Shown here piece by piece: positions 39,322 through 49,554 of a stretch of DNA of 64,000 nucleotides. Under the pieces are notes generated by a model that did no database searches, was not told where the DNA came from, and saw only the letters and a program-made list of their open reading frames with translations. This DNA comes from Leucobacter aridicollis (lineage in GTDB: Bacteria; Actinomycetota; Actinomycetes; Actinomycetales; Microbacteriaceae). A program made the translations under genes and the position numbers. The first letter of the stretch is position 1; every line of letters begins with the position of its first letter. Location: NCBI RefSeq assembly GCF_013409595.1, contig NZ_JACCBD010000001.1, forward strand, positions 3,472,001 through 3,536,000. The letters are read 5' to 3'.

Positions 39322-39956
39322 CCCGCGTACTCGTCATCGACAATTACGACAGCTTCGTCTACACGCTGAACGGGTACCTGCAGCAGCTTGGCGCCGAGAC
39401 CCGTGTGATCCGCAACGACGACGTCACGGTTGGCGAGCTGGAGCAGCTCGTCACTGAGTTCGACGGCGTGCTCATCTCGCCCGGCCCGGGAACGCCGGCG
39501 GCGGCTGGCGTCTCGATTCCGATGGTCGGAATCGCCGTGCGCACCGGAATTCCGTTGCTGGGCGTGTGCCTCGGCCACCAGGCGATCGCGGAGGCGCTCG
39601 GCGCCACGGTGACCCACGCCGAGGAGCTGATGCACGGCAAGGTCTCACGCGTACGTCACTCGAACGACGAGTTCTTCTCGGGCGTTCCCGGAGAGTTTGA
39701 CGCGACGAGGTACCACTCGCTCGCGGTCGTGCGCAGCACGGTCCCCGAGAGCCTCACCGTGACGGCTGAGACGGCCGGGGGCGTCGTGATGGCTCTGCGC
39801 CACCGAGAGCTACCCATGTTTGGGGTGCAGTACCACCCCGAGTCGGTCCTCACCGAGGGCGGCTACCAGCAGCTGGGCAACTGGCTGCGAGTCGTCGGCC
39901 TCGAGAACGCGGCCGAGATCGCGGCGACGCTTTCACCGCTCATCGCGACCGAGTAG
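39318..39956 (+). CDS. pabA: Aminodeoxychorismate/anthranilate synthase glutamine amidotransferase
   Basis: 212 residues, class I glutamine amidotransferase: oxyanion motif ISPGPGTP, nucleophile GVCLGHQAI, and catalytic His-Glu in FGVQYHPESVL. Supplies ammonia to PabB or TrpE for folate or tryptophan synthesis. Located next to the pknB operon as in most actinobacteria, where it is named trpG or pabA. Confidence 0.93.
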   Translation: MTRVLVIDNYDSFVYTLNGYLQQLGAETRVIRNDDVTVGELEQLVTEFDGVLISPGPGTPAAAGVSIPMVGIAVRTGIPLLGVCLGHQAIAEALGATVTHAEELMHGKVSRVRHSNDEFFSGVPGEFDATRYHSLAVVRSTVPESLTVTAETAGGVVMALRHRELPMFGVQYHPESVLTEGGYQQLGNWLRVVGLENAAEIAATLSPLIATE

Positions 39957-40001
39957 GCCCGAACGCGGCCCGACCGGTTCGGCGCCGCACGGCGTGGCGG
40001 G

Positions 40002-41708
40002 TTAGCCCGCGCAGTAGCTCAGCGTGATCTGCGAGCCCTGCGGGCTCGACCCAACGACGGTCTGCCCCGTGATGAGCAGCTGCGGGTTGTAGACGCAGCC
40101 CGTCGCAGAGGCCATCTGAGCATCGATCGTCACGTCGAGTCCCAGCCCGCTCAGCGCGTTCTGCGCCGTATCAAGCGCCTGGTTCACGACGTCGGGCACG
40201 TCAACCTTGCCCGACGCCACGGTGAGATCGATCGAGGCGCCCGACTCGAGCTTGCTGCCCGCCTCCGGCGAGATGCCGAGCACGCGGCCGTCCGGCGCGA
40301 CCGGGTCGTCCTTCTTGGTGACCTTGCCGACGACGAGCCCGAGACCCTCGAGCTCCTTCGTGAGCGCCTCCTGCGACTTCCCGGCGAAGTCTGGCACCAC
40401 GGCCTGCACGGGGCCTGAGGAGATCAGCAGCGTCACCTCGTCGCCGATGTTCACGGTCGTGCCGGCTTCGGGGTCGGAGGAGATCACGTGGTCGTTCGCG
40501 ACCTTCTCATCGGATTGCTCGATCTGAATGACTTCGAGGTCGAGCTCCGTGAGCTTCTCCACAGCTTCGGAGCGCGTCATCTCGGTGAGGTCCGGGATCT
40601 CGCGCACGTTCGACGGGGAGATCTCGTTCGGTACGAGGTTCACGAGCCAGAACACGACGGCGATGACGATCGCCGCGATGGTCAGGATCGCGGCCCAGGT
40701 CCACATGACGGGTGGGCGGCTCTGGGTTCGGCTGCCGCCGCCCTCAGCGAGCTGGCGGATCGCGAGGTCGGACTCGGATACCTCCTCGCCCGCGGAAAAG
40801 AGCACCGTGTTCTGAGTGTCGTGCCTCGGCAGGTCTGGCATCTTGCCGGTCGACGCAACGGCGAGTGCCTCGCGGAACTCGGCGGCCGTCTGAAAGCGGC
40901 GGGCCCGATCCTTGCCGAGGCCGTACAGCACGACGCGATCAAGCTCGGGCGTGACCTCGGGGTTGCGCTCGCTCGGCGGCTGCGGCCGCTCGCTGACGTG
41001 CTGGTAGGCGACCGCGACGGCGGTGTCGCCGCGGAACGGGACGTCTCGCGCGAGGAGTTCGTAGAGCAGCACGGCGGTCGAGTAGAGATCGGTGCGTGCG
41101 TCGACCGACTCACCCTTCGCCTGCTCCGGGGAGAAATAGGCGGCGGTGCCGAGGATCGCGGTGGTCTGCTGCAGCGTCGAGGAGGTGTCGGAGACGGCGC
41201 GCGCGATACCGAAGTCCATGACCTTGACCTGGCCGGCCTTGGTGATCATGATGTTCGCGGGCTTGATATCGCGGTGGACGATGCCGGCGCGGTGGGAGTA
41301 CTCGAGCGCGGTGAGCACCGACTGGACGATGCGCGATGCCTCGGTCAGGGAGAGCTCGTTCTCCTCGATGAACTGCCTGAGGTTCGTGCCCTCGACATAC
41401 TCCATCACGATGAAGGGCAGGCGCTTTGCGCCCTCGGCGGTCTGGATCAGGTCGTCGCCGGCGTCGAAGACACGCACGATCGTCGGGTGCGCCATCCGGG
41501 AGGCGGACTGGGCCTCCTGCCGAAACCGCGAGCGAAACTGCTCGTCGCCGGAGAGCTCCGACTTCATCACCTTGATGGCCACCTGGCGGCCAAGCTTGAT
41601 ATCGGTGCCCCGGTAGACGGTGGCCATGCCACCCTGGCCGATGAACTCGCCGATCGCGTAGCGCCCCGCAAGAACTCGCGAGTTTTCCCCGCTAGCGGTT
41701 TCCGACAT
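40002..41708 (-). CDS. pknB: Ser/Thr protein kinase PknB with PASTA domains
   Basis: About 568 residues. Kinase domain with GQGGMATVYRG, AIKVM, HRDIKPANIMIT, DFGIA and the activation loop TLQQTTAILGTAAYFSPEQ; membrane helix (WAAILTIAAIVIAVVFWLV, about residue 340); three PASTA domains, the last with two cysteines. Senses peptidoglycan fragments and phosphorylates division and wall-synthesis proteins. ATG 41708 (MSETAS) has GAAGAGG upstream; ATG 41735 is an alternative. Last gene of the seven-gene minus-strand operon. Confidence 0.96.
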   Translation of the reverse strand: MSETASGENSRVLAGRYAIGEFIGQGGMATVYRGTDIKLGRQVAIKVMKSELSGDEQFRSRFRQEAQSASRMAHPTIVRVFDAGDDLIQTAEGAKRLPFIVMEYVEGTNLRQFIEENELSLTEASRIVQSVLTALEYSHRAGIVHRDIKPANIMITKAGQVKVMDFGIARAVSDTSSTLQQTTAILGTAAYFSPEQAKGESVDARTDLYSTAVLLYELLARDVPFRGDTAVAVAYQHVSERPQPPSERNPEVTPELDRVVLYGLGKDRARRFQTAAEFREALAVASTGKMPDLPRHDTQNTVLFSAGEEVSESDLAIRQLAEGGGSRTQSRPPVMWTWAAILTIAAIVIAVVFWLVNLVPNEISPSNVREIPDLTEMTRSEAVEKLTELDLEVIQIEQSDEKVANDHVISSDPEAGTTVNIGDEVTLLISSGPVQAVVPDFAGKSQEALTKELEGLGLVVGKVTKKDDPVAPDGRVLGISPEAGSKLESGASIDLTVASGKVDVPDVVNQALDTAQNALSGLGLDVTIDAQMASATGCVYNPQLLITGQTVVGSSPQGSQITLSYCAG

Positions 41709-41784
41709 GTTCACCTCTTCCGCACTCGTCGACATAACTGAACCAAAGTCTATTGCTTGGTCCCCTGATCAAAAGCTCGAATGG

Positions 41785-43521
41785 CTAGCTTTCTTCATCC
41801 TCGTTGCTGTCTTGTGGCTGAATCGTGACAGTCACCGGTGCCGACACCTCGGAGATGCGCTGCTGCGGTCCCTCGCAGCGGTAGCTGTAGGTCACGTTCA
41901 GCGTGCCCGGGGCCGTCGCGCGAAGCGTCGCGCCGCTCGCGGAGGCGTTGTTCGTGAGCTGCGCGAGTGACTCGTCGGAGAGCTGCACCTCGTACGCGCC
42001 GAGCTGCAGGCCGGCCGGGCATGCCGAGGCGAAGCTCTGCAGCACGATCGGGTCGCCCACCTTGACGGTCGAGTTCGCGACGCCGGGCGCGCCGGGCGTC
42101 TGGATCGTGCCGTACGCAATGTTCACGGTGACGGTGACGAGCTCGTTGAACTCGGCCTTGCCCGTCGGCGAGATGTCGGACACCAGGCCGACCTCACCGT
42201 CGGGGACCGGCGAGCCGTCCTTCTTCGCGATGTTCGTGAAGCCGAGGCCCTCGAGGTAGCCCTTGGCCTCCTCGAACGACTTACCGATCACCTGGTTCGA
42301 GTCGATCGAGGCGCTCGTGACGGGCGGCGGGGTCGTCGTCTCGGTGGGCTTCGTCGTCGTCTTCGTCGGCTTGGTGGTCGTCTGGGACGTTTCGGTTGGC
42401 TTCTTGTCGCCGCCGTTGTTCAGCAACGCAATTGCCGTGCCGCCGCCGATGAGCAGCAGCAGGGCGAGCAGGGTGATGAGCGGCCACGTCCAGCGGCTGC
42501 GCTTCTTCTTCTCTTCCTCCTCAGGCTCCTCGGTGAGCGGCTCCCCGTTCTCCGTGAGCGCGACGGTCGGGTCAAGCACCTGGGTGCTTGGCATCACGGT
42601 CGTCGCCGCGTCGCCGCCAGGCTGCTGCGGCATGACAACGGTCGCGGTCGGGTCGTCCTTCTCGCCAAGGATCTGCGGCACGTAGCTCGCTGCGAGCTCA
42701 ACGTTGCCGCGGTGCAGCGCCGCGGCGGCCTGGGCGAGCTTCGCCGCAGACTCCGGACGGTTCGCTGCGTCCTTCGACAGGCAGGACATGACGAGGTTGC
42801 GCACGGGCTCCGGCACGTCAGCCGGAAGCTCCGGCGGGGTGTCGTTGATCTGCGCCATCGCGATGGCAACCTGCGACTCCCCGGTGAAGGGCCGCTTGCC
42901 CGCGAGGCACTCGTAGGCGACGATGCCGAGCGAGTAAATGTCGGTCGACGGGGTCGCGGCGTGGCCGCTCGCCTGCTCGGGCGCCAGGTACTGCACCGTG
43001 CCCATGACCTGACCGGTCGCGGTGAGCGGGACCTGGTCGGCGATCCGGGCGATGCCGAAATCGGTGATCTTCACGCGGCCCTCGGGCGTGATGAGCAGGT
43101 TGCCTGGCTTGATGTCGCGGTGCACGAGGCCCGCGTCGTGCGCCGCCTGCAGCGAGGTCGCGGTCTGCGCGACGATGCCGAGCACGCGGTTCGCGGGCAG
43201 CCGTCCCTCGCGGTCGACAATCGCCGACAGGGGCTCTCCCGGCACGAGCTCCATGACGATGTAGGCGGAGCCCTGCTCCTCGCCGTAATCGAACACGTTC
43301 GCGATGCCCTCGTGGTTGACGAGGGCAGCGTGGCGCGCCTCCGCGCGGAAGCGCTCGAGGAAGCCGGGGTCGCCCATGTACTCGTCTTTGAGGATCTTGA
43401 TGGCGACGGTGCGGCCGATGATGCTGTCGCTTGCGCGCCACACCTCGCCCATACCGCCGACTGCGATACGGGAACTCAGCTCGTAGCGCCCGCCGAATGT
43501 GATCCCTGCCGCTGGTCTCAT
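41785..43521 (-). CDS. pknA: Ser/Thr protein kinase PknA-type with one PASTA-like domain
   Basis: 578 residues. Kinase domain from residue 10 ([33 protein letters not shown]), acidic/basic juxtamembrane ([14 protein letters not shown]), membrane helix ([21 protein letters not shown]), a Thr/Pro/Lys-rich wall-spanning linker, one PASTA-like domain ([23 protein letters not shown]) and a further roughly 110-residue extracellular domain with a Cys pair. Mycobacterial PknA lacks such an ectodomain, so sensing is likely different. Overlaps pbpA by 4 bases (ATGA). Confidence 0.93.
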   Translation of the reverse strand: MRPAAGITFGGRYELSSRIAVGGMGEVWRASDSIIGRTVAIKILKDEYMGDPGFLERFRAEARHAALVNHEGIANVFDYGEEQGSAYIVMELVPGEPLSAIVDREGRLPANRVLGIVAQTATSLQAAHDAGLVHRDIKPGNLLITPEGRVKITDFGIARIADQVPLTATGQVMGTVQYLAPEQASGHAATPSTDIYSLGIVAYECLAGKRPFTGESQVAIAMAQINDTPPELPADVPEPVRNLVMSCLSKDAANRPESAAKLAQAAAALHRGNVELAASYVPQILGEKDDPTATVVMPQQPGGDAATTVMPSTQVLDPTVALTENGEPLTEEPEEEEKKKRSRWTWPLITLLALLLLIGGGTAIALLNNGGDKKPTETSQTTTKPTKTTTKPTETTTPPPVTSASIDSNQVIGKSFEEAKGYLEGLGFTNIAKKDGSPVPDGEVGLVSDISPTGKAEFNELVTVTVNIAYGTIQTPGAPGVANSTVKVGDPIVLQSFASACPAGLQLGAYEVQLSDESLAQLTNNASASGATLRATAPGTLNVTYSYRCEGPQQRISEVSAPVTVTIQPQDSNEDEES

Positions 43522-45005
43522 CCGTTCAACACCGCTTCCATCACTCGTTTACCTACTACCGTCGGGAGTTCGTACGAACCTCCCTGAAAATCAAAGCTCT
43601 CTCCGCCCCCGTTGGCGATCACGACAGCGACCGCGACCTTGGGGTCGTCCACCGGCGCAAAGCCCGTATACCAAAGGGTATAGGGAAGATCGTTCCCGTT
43701 GGCGTCTATACCGGTTTGTGCCGTACCTGTTTTGCCGGCAACACGCACGCCATCGATCCCGGAGAGATGGGCGAAGCCGGTCGAGTCCGAGACGCCCTTC
43801 TCCATCATCCCAGTGATGGCCTGAGCGGTCTCTGGTGAGACAGGCTGGCTGAGCTCCTCGGGATCAAACTCTTGCTCGACGCGGAGGTCGGGTGCAATGA
43901 CGCGGTCGACGAGCTGCGGCGTCATCACCTTGCCGCCGTTCGCGATGGCAGCCGAGACCATCGCAACCTGCAGCGGCGTCGTCCGCACGTCGAGCTGTCC
44001 GATCGACGAGAGGGCGACCTGCGCCTTGTCGAGCGGAACCGGTGCGACGCTCGGGGTGACCTCGAGCGGAATCGTGAGGTCCTGCTCGAACCCGAACGCG
44101 CGCGCCATCTTCGGCACCTCGTCCTTGTCCATGTCCATCGCCATCTCGGCGAACGGAATGTTGCAGGAGTACATGATCGCGGTCTCGAGCGAGGCCTTCG
44201 AGCCAGTGCCACAGGTCTGCTGATCGGAGTTGCGCATCACCGCGTTGGACTGCGGCAGCGTCAGGCTCGCAGGGTTCGCGAATTCGGTGGACGGCTTTGC
44301 CGCGCCGCTCTCGATAGCCGCGGCGGCGGTCACGAGCTTGTAGACGGATCCCGGGTGGTAGAGGTCGCCGGCGATCGCGCGATTCATGAGCGGCTGCAGC
44401 TCTGCGGCGCTCAGCGTCTCGTAGTTCGCGATGATCTCACTGTCATCGTTGGACGAGAGCAGATTCGGGTCGTAGCTCGGCGTCGACACGAGCGCGAGGA
44501 TCCTGCCGGTCTTCGGCTCGAGCGCGACGACCGCGCCCTCGAACGAGTACTCCTGCATCGCCTCGTAGGCCGCCTGCTGGACCTTGCCGTTGATCGTGGT
44601 GTCGATCGAGCTGCCCTGCGGCTTGACGCCGTTGAGCGTGTTCTGGATGCGCGTAAAGAACTGTCCGTCGGCGTTGCCCGTGAGCTCCTTGTTCATTGCC
44701 GCTTCAAGCCCGGTCATGCCCTGCTGCCTGGAGTAGTAGCCGGTCACCGGCGCGTACAGCGCGCCAGGGTCGTAGCTGCGGAGGTAGCGGAACGTGTCCT
44801 GCGTGGGCGTCGAGAACGCCACGGGCTCACCGTCGACGATGATCGATCCGCGCTCAACCTTGTAGCCGTTCTTGATGGTGCGCTGGTTCAGCGGGTTGTT
44901 GCGCAGCTCGTCGGCGTTCACGAACTGGATCATCGTGACCGAGAAGAACAGCACGAGGAACATTGCGAACACCGCGCGGGAGAGGAACTTCAACTGTTTG
45001 TTCAT
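43518..45005 (-). CDS. pbpA: Penicillin-binding transpeptidase (PbpA type)
   Basis: 495 residues: membrane anchor at residues 8-28, PBP dimer domain, and transpeptidase domain with SxxK in [10 protein letters not shown], SxN as SCN (MYSCNIPF) and KTG in VAGKTGTAQ. Class B enzyme that cross-links septal or elongation peptidoglycan with the RodA-type polymerase encoded next to it. Part of the fhaA-pknB operon. Confidence 0.95.
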   Translation of the reverse strand: MNKQLKFLSRAVFAMFLVLFFSVTMIQFVNADELRNNPLNQRTIKNGYKVERGSIIVDGEPVAFSTPTQDTFRYLRSYDPGALYAPVTGYYSRQQGMTGLEAAMNKELTGNADGQFFTRIQNTLNGVKPQGSSIDTTINGKVQQAAYEAMQEYSFEGAVVALEPKTGRILALVSTPSYDPNLLSSNDDSEIIANYETLSAAELQPLMNRAIAGDLYHPGSVYKLVTAAAAIESGAAKPSTEFANPASLTLPQSNAVMRNSDQQTCGTGSKASLETAIMYSCNIPFAEMAMDMDKDEVPKMARAFGFEQDLTIPLEVTPSVAPVPLDKAQVALSSIGQLDVRTTPLQVAMVSAAIANGGKVMTPQLVDRVIAPDLRVEQEFDPEELSQPVSPETAQAITGMMEKGVSDSTGFAHLSGIDGVRVAGKTGTAQTGIDANGNDLPYTLWYTGFAPVDDPKVAVAVVIANGGGESFDFQGGSYELPTVVGKRVMEAVLNG

Positions 45006-46408
45006 GAGCGGATCACCAGCTTTGGTCGGTTTCGCACCGAGTTCGAGAGCAGGAGCAACAGCACGACGATGATCCAGTTCGAGACGAGGGACGAGCCGCC
45101 GGCCGCGAGGAACGGCGCCGTGAGGCCGGTGAGCGGGATCACGCGAGTGACGCCGCCGACGACGACGAAGACCTGGAGTGCGATTGCAAAGCCGAGACCC
45201 GACGCGAGGAGCTTGCCGAAGTCGTCCTGCCCGGCGAACCCGATGCGCAGCGCCCGGCCAACGAGCAACAGGTATGCGGCGAGTACCACGAAGAGCCCGA
45301 TCAGGCCGAGTTCCTCACCGATGCTCGGGAAGATGTAGTCGCTCTCAGCGACGGGCGTGTCGGCGGGGTACCCCTGGCCCAGCCCGGTGCCGGTCATGCC
45401 GCCGTTGGCCATGCCAAAGAGCCCCTGCACCATCTGCAGGCCAGCGTCGTACGGATCCGCGAAGGGGTCCAGCCAGTTCGCGAAGCGTCGCTGCACGTAG
45501 GGGAGGGTCTGGCTCGCGGCGATGCCGCCAACCAGGAAGAGACCAACGCCGAGGATGACCCAGCCGATTCGACCCGTCGCCAGGTAGAGCATCGACAGGA
45601 AGAGGCCGAAGTACAGCAGCGAGGTGCCGAGGTCGCGCTGGAACACCAGCACGGACATGGCGACGAGCCAGAACGCGAGGAGTGGCCCGAGGTCGCGGCC
45701 ACGTGGGAACCGGATGCCGGCGAACTTCTTGCCCACCATCGAGAGCGCATCGCGGTTCCGCACGAGGTATCCGGCGAAGAAGATCGCGAGGAAAATCTTC
45801 GCGATCTCGCCGGGCTGGAAGGAGAACGAGCCGACCTTGATCCAGACCCGCGCGCCCCACTCCTCGTGGCCGATGAACGGCAGCATCGGAAGCAACAGCA
45901 GGACGAGCGCGCCGAGCCCGAACAGGTACGTGTAGCGGTACAGCACCAGGTGGTTCTTGATGACAAGCAGGACGACGCCGGCGAGTACGAGCGCGATTGT
46001 CGACCACAGCAGCTGACGCACGCTCGTCGCGTCCCAGCCGGTGAGGCCACGCGCGAGATCGATCCGGTAGATCATCGCGACGCCGATGGAGTTCAGCATC
46101 ACCGCGATCGGCATGATGAGCGGGTCGGCGTCTGGCGCGATGCGTCGAACGAGCAGGTGCAGGCCGAATACCGCGATGATGAACGGGACGCCTGTCGCCA
46201 GCAGCGCAGGTGTGACCTCCTGGTTGAGCGTGAGGTCGATCGTCACGACCGCGGCGATGCCGATGCCGAGGGCGAAGATGAGCAGCGCGGTTTCGAGCGT
46301 TCTGAGCTTGCGGGGCGCGCGGATCGCGGTGATCCGCTGGAGCACAGTCTCGCTCGTTCGGTTCTTCTCGAAGCTGCGCGGCTCGGAGTTCTTCGACTTG
46401 TTAGGCAT
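45002..46408 (-). CDS. rodA: SEDS-family peptidoglycan polymerase RodA/FtsW
   Basis: About 468 residues with ten membrane helices and SEDS motifs: QPGEIAKIFLAIFFAGYL, QRDLGTSLLYFGLF, and the C-terminal DYIFPSIGEELGLIG. Polymerises lipid II with its partner PbpA. ATG 46408 (MPNKSKN) chosen, overlapping the pstP stop by 8 bases; the open frame upstream lies inside pstP. Overlaps pbpA by 4 bases. Confidence 0.95.
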   Translation of the reverse strand: MPNKSKNSEPRSFEKNRTSETVLQRITAIRAPRKLRTLETALLIFALGIGIAAVVTIDLTLNQEVTPALLATGVPFIIAVFGLHLLVRRIAPDADPLIMPIAVMLNSIGVAMIYRIDLARGLTGWDATSVRQLLWSTIALVLAGVVLLVIKNHLVLYRYTYLFGLGALVLLLLPMLPFIGHEEWGARVWIKVGSFSFQPGEIAKIFLAIFFAGYLVRNRDALSMVGKKFAGIRFPRGRDLGPLLAFWLVAMSVLVFQRDLGTSLLYFGLFLSMLYLATGRIGWVILGVGLFLVGGIAASQTLPYVQRRFANWLDPFADPYDAGLQMVQGLFGMANGGMTGTGLGQGYPADTPVAESDYIFPSIGEELGLIGLFVVLAAYLLLVGRALRIGFAGQDDFGKLLASGLGFAIALQVFVVVGGVTRVIPLTGLTAPFLAAGGSSLVSNWIIVVLLLLLSNSVRNRPKLVIRS

Positions 46409-47774
46409 CTGGCAGATCCCCCAATCGGTCGACGATGTCACGCGCGTCCTGCAGCGAGCCCGCGGCGAGCGTGCGCTCGATCGTGCGCCGTTCGAGGCCA
46501 TCGAGGGCCGCTAGCGGGATCCCGGTGTCCTCGGCTACGGAGTAGAGCGAGAGCGATCCCAGATCCTGATGGACGCCCTGGAAGATGATGACGGTGTCGC
46601 CGTCCGTGCCGACGAAGTAGCGCGTCTGCGTCCACTGGTAGCCGACGAGCAGCGCCCCTCCGATCGCGGCAAGCACGGCGACGACGCCGAGCAGCCACAT
46701 CGCGCGGCGGCGCCGGTTGCTTCGGCGGGTCTCCGCGAGCAGTTCAGCCAGGTACTCGTCGGCCCTGGCCTCAAAGTGGCTTTCCTCGACAGCGGGGACG
46801 CGGCGAATTCGCCTGCGATTCGCGAGTCGCGTCCGAGCGGTGTTCGTCGTGCCGTCGCGAAGCTGCGGCGCATTCGCGGCCGAGCCGACGAACCGCGGAT
46901 TCCGCGGGCCTGCCGGTTCGCCGTCGGCGTCGGTCAGGCCAGGGAGGGGATCGTCGTCCTCGAACAGCCGGCCGCCGATCTCGAGGGTGTCGCCCGGGCG
47001 CTGTGCCGAGGCTGGGGCCTCGACCTCAAGCTCCTCCGCTTCCTCTGCCGTCGTGGTCTCCACGAGCACGACGGTGACGTTATCGGGGGCGCCGTGCGAG
47101 AGGCTCTTGTCGATGAGGTCGTCGACCGCGCCCTGCAACGAGCGACGCCGGCGAAGGATCTTCTCGATGTCGTCGTCGTCGACGTAGCCGCAGAGCCCGT
47201 CCGAGCACAGCAGCCAGACGTCGTCCGGGCGCGTGTCGAGCACCATCGTGTCGACCTCGGGGGCCGACTCGACGTCGCCGAGCACACGCATGAGCACCGA
47301 GCGACGCGGGTGATACTGTGCCTCTTCCTCAGTGATCCGTCCGCTGTCCACGAGCCGCTGCACGAAGGTGTGATCCTTCGTGATCTGCTGGAGGGCGCCG
47401 TCCCGAAACAGGTACAGCCGCGAGTCGCCGATGTGGGCGGCCGCGAGCTGATCGCCGACCGTGAGGAACCCGACGAAGGTCGTCCCGAGGCCCGCGAGCT
47501 CGTGGTGGTCCTTGACAGTGTCGCGGAGCATCGTGTTCGCAACGAGCAGCGACTGTCGGAGCCGCTCGGCAGCGGCAATCGGCTCGCCGGTCTGCGGTTC
47601 GTCGAGCTTCGCGACGTCGCGGGTGACGAGCGCCGAGGCGACATCGCCGCCAGCGTGGCCACCCATGCCATCGGCGACGAGGAACAGCTGGTCCCCGGCG
47701 TAGCCCGAGTCCTGGTTGTTCGCACGAACCATACCCACGTGCGAGGCAACCGCGCTCGCGTATCCGTATGACAC
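46401..47774 (-). CDS. pstP: PP2C-family Ser/Thr phosphatase PstP
   Basis: 457 residues. Catalytic PP2C domain (residues 1-240) with metal-binding motifs NNQDSGYAG, ADGMGGHAGGDVAS, GDSRLY, LLCSDGL and GAPDNVTVVLV; a charged linker; a membrane helix (AMWLLGVVAVLAAIGGALLVGYQW, about residue 355) and an extracellular C-terminal domain. Reverses PknA/PknB phosphorylation. 3 bases from fhaB. Confidence 0.95.
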   Translation of the reverse strand: MSYGYASAVASHVGMVRANNQDSGYAGDQLFLVADGMGGHAGGDVASALVTRDVAKLDEPQTGEPIAAAERLRQSLLVANTMLRDTVKDHHELAGLGTTFVGFLTVGDQLAAAHIGDSRLYLFRDGALQQITKDHTFVQRLVDSGRITEEEAQYHPRRSVLMRVLGDVESAPEVDTMVLDTRPDDVWLLCSDGLCGYVDDDDIEKILRRRRSLQGAVDDLIDKSLSHGAPDNVTVVLVETTTAEEAEELEVEAPASAQRPGDTLEIGGRLFEDDDPLPGLTDADGEPAGPRNPRFVGSAANAPQLRDGTTNTARTRLANRRRIRRVPAVEESHFEARADEYLAELLAETRRSNRRRRAMWLLGVVAVLAAIGGALLVGYQWTQTRYFVGTDGDTVIIFQGVHQDLGSLSLYSVAEDTGIPLAALDGLERRTIERTLAAGSLQDARDIVDRLGDLPDA

Positions 47775-47776
47775 GC

Positions 47777-48343
47777 CTACGGCCTCAGCTCAAACGTTGT
47801 CTTGCCGATCGTGACCGGGGTGAACGTCGGAACGTTGACGGAGCCGCGCACCTTCTCGCCGTTGAGCAGCGTGCCGTTGGTCGAGTCGAGATCAGTGAGC
47901 ACCCAGTTGTCGCCGGAGCGCGCGAGCCGTGCGTGATACGTCGAGGTGTACTCGTCGACGATGACGAGCGTCGAGTCCGAGCTGCGGCCGATCGAGACGA
48001 AGTCTTCGTCGAGCGGAATCGAAGTGCCAGTCGCAACACCCGAGGTGATCACGAGCGAGCGGGCCGGGCCGGAGGAACCAGCCGAGGGAAGCGCACCGCC
48101 CGAGGGGGTGATGACCGGTGAGTGGGTCGGAGCCTGTGCGTGCGGCGCGGGCGCAGCGGCGGCCGGTTGGAGCTGCGGCGCCGGAGCGGGCGATGCCGGC
48201 TGGACGGTCGGCCCGTCGTTCCTGATCTTCCGAGCTGGGGCGCCGAACAGGTCACTCCTGAGTGCATAGACGATCGCGAAGATGAAAAACCAGAGCAGCA
48301 GCAGGAAGCCGATGCGCATGATGAGCAACGTGAGTTCGCTCAC
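47777..48343 (-). CDS. fhaB: FHA-domain membrane protein FhaB
   Basis: 188 residues: N-terminal membrane helix (LLIMRIGFLLLLWFFIFAIVYAL), a Pro/Ala/Gln-rich linker, and a C-terminal FHA domain with SIGRSSDSTLVI, TSTYHARL and DLDSTNGTLLNG. Binds phosphothreonine on PknB targets. GTG 48343 overlaps the fhaA stop as GTGA; homology begins here. Confidence 0.94.
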   Translation of the reverse strand: MSELTLLIMRIGFLLLLWFFIFAIVYALRSDLFGAPARKIRNDGPTVQPASPAPAPQLQPAAAAPAPHAQAPTHSPVITPSGGALPSAGSSGPARSLVITSGVATGTSIPLDEDFVSIGRSSDSTLVIVDEYTSTYHARLARSGDNWVLTDLDSTNGTLLNGEKVRGSVNVPTFTPVTIGKTTFELRP

Positions 48344-49089
48344 TTGGCCCCCCAGAAATCTTGGTCGACGCTGGCCGAGCCGCGCGTTGACGAACCCGCT
48401 GAGAAGCCCTGCCGCGGTGCCCGGCTTCGGCCCGGCACCAGTTGGAAGCGTAGCGCAGTCTGACCGATCATGATCACCGTGCCGGTCTGCAGCCGCGCCT
48501 CGCGGAAGCGCTGCCCCTCGATCTTCGAGCCGTTGGTTGACCCGAGATCGCGGGCGAGCCCGGTGGCGCCGTCCCAAATGATCTCGAGGTGTTTGCGGGA
48601 GGCCGCGCTGTCCGTGATGCGAATGTCGCAGTCGGAACCGCGGCCGACGACGGTCGTGCCGCGGCGCAGTTCGTGGCGCTGACCGTCGACGTCGATCGCC
48701 GCCACCCAATCGACGCTGCCTTCAACCTGAGTGGCGTCGACCTGCAGCACGCCACCCGTCAGCGAGTCGTCCGAGACGATCTCGACGTCGGGCTCGCCGA
48801 GGAACTGGTAGTTCTGCCGTGCCGCGTGCTTCCGCACGATCTCGCGGAGCTCGTTCTCAAGCGTGTTCCCGAGCCTGAGTAGCCTGTCGGCGTCCTGCGG
48901 CGACACGCGCACGACGAAGCGGTTCGGCGTGAGCACGCGATCGCGGTCGACGACGACGGCGCCGATGTCGAGCTCGCGCTTGAGCGCTGAGCCGATCTCC
49001 ACGGGTTGCACGCCCGAACGGAACGTGCGGGCAAACGCGCCATTGACGGCGCGTTCAAGAGAGCGTTCGACGCTGTCGAGAAATCCCAT
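48340..49089 (-). CDS. fhaA: FHA-domain protein FhaA (DUF3662 + FHA)
   Basis: 249 residues: N-terminal DUF3662 domain (MGFLDSVERSLERAVNGAFAR onward) and C-terminal FHA domain with VVGRGSDCDIRITD, SRKHLEI, DLGSTNGSKIEG. Mycobacterial FhaA binds phosphorylated MurJ/MviN pseudokinase domain and regulates wall synthesis; no murJ is seen in this window. AAAGGAG precedes ATG 49089. First gene of the operon; TACACT on the minus strand at 49180-49175 is a candidate -10. Confidence 0.94.
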   Translation of the reverse strand: MGFLDSVERSLERAVNGAFARTFRSGVQPVEIGSALKRELDIGAVVVDRDRVLTPNRFVVRVSPQDADRLLRLGNTLENELREIVRKHAARQNYQFLGEPDVEIVSDDSLTGGVLQVDATQVEGSVDWVAAIDVDGQRHELRRGTTVVGRGSDCDIRITDSAASRKHLEIIWDGATGLARDLGSTNGSKIEGQRFREARLQTGTVIMIGQTALRFQLVPGRSRAPRQGFSAGSSTRGSASVDQDFWGAK

Positions 49090-49186
49090 GTCCCGCTCCT
49101 TTCATTTCAGCCGCACTGAGAGCCTTGCGAATTCGCGCAGCAGAGACGATCCGCCACGCGGGTAATTCTGCAATAGTGTACTCACT

Positions 49187-49216
49187 TTGTCTTGGATTGC
49201 CGTGTGCTGCTAAGCT
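49187..49216 (+). promoter_or_regulatory. tRNA-Leu promoter
   Basis: TTGTCT (49187-49192), 18-base spacer, TAAGCT (49211-49216). The minus-strand fhaA -10 candidate lies just upstream at 49175-49180, so the divergent promoters are back to back. Confidence 0.45.
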
Positions 49217-49257
49217 GTACGAGTTGTCCACGCAGCTGATGCGGGGGCGGCAGACTC

Positions 49258-49341
<84 letters not shown>

Positions 49342-49354
49342 CGAGTAATTGAGA

Positions 49355-49393
49355 CACAATGGCCGGCAATCCTCAGGATTGCCGGCCATTGTG
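49355..49393. terminator. Terminator hairpin after tRNA-Leu
   Basis: Perfect 19-bp inverted repeat (49355-49373 with 49375-49393) with essentially no loop beyond one base, followed by CGTTTCTG. The remaining 161 bases before the ATPase gene show no gene. Confidence 0.8.
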
Positions 49394-49554
49394 CGTTTCT
49401 GCCCGAACGCTCATGGAACACTTCACGCTTGGTCTCTTCGCGGCCCTCGCAGACGATTCCCCGCCCCCACCAGCGGCCCCAGGATAAGTTGGAATGACGA
49501 GACGGCTGCGCTGACGGCGGGTCACGAACGAGACTTGAACCGAGAGAACGACGA

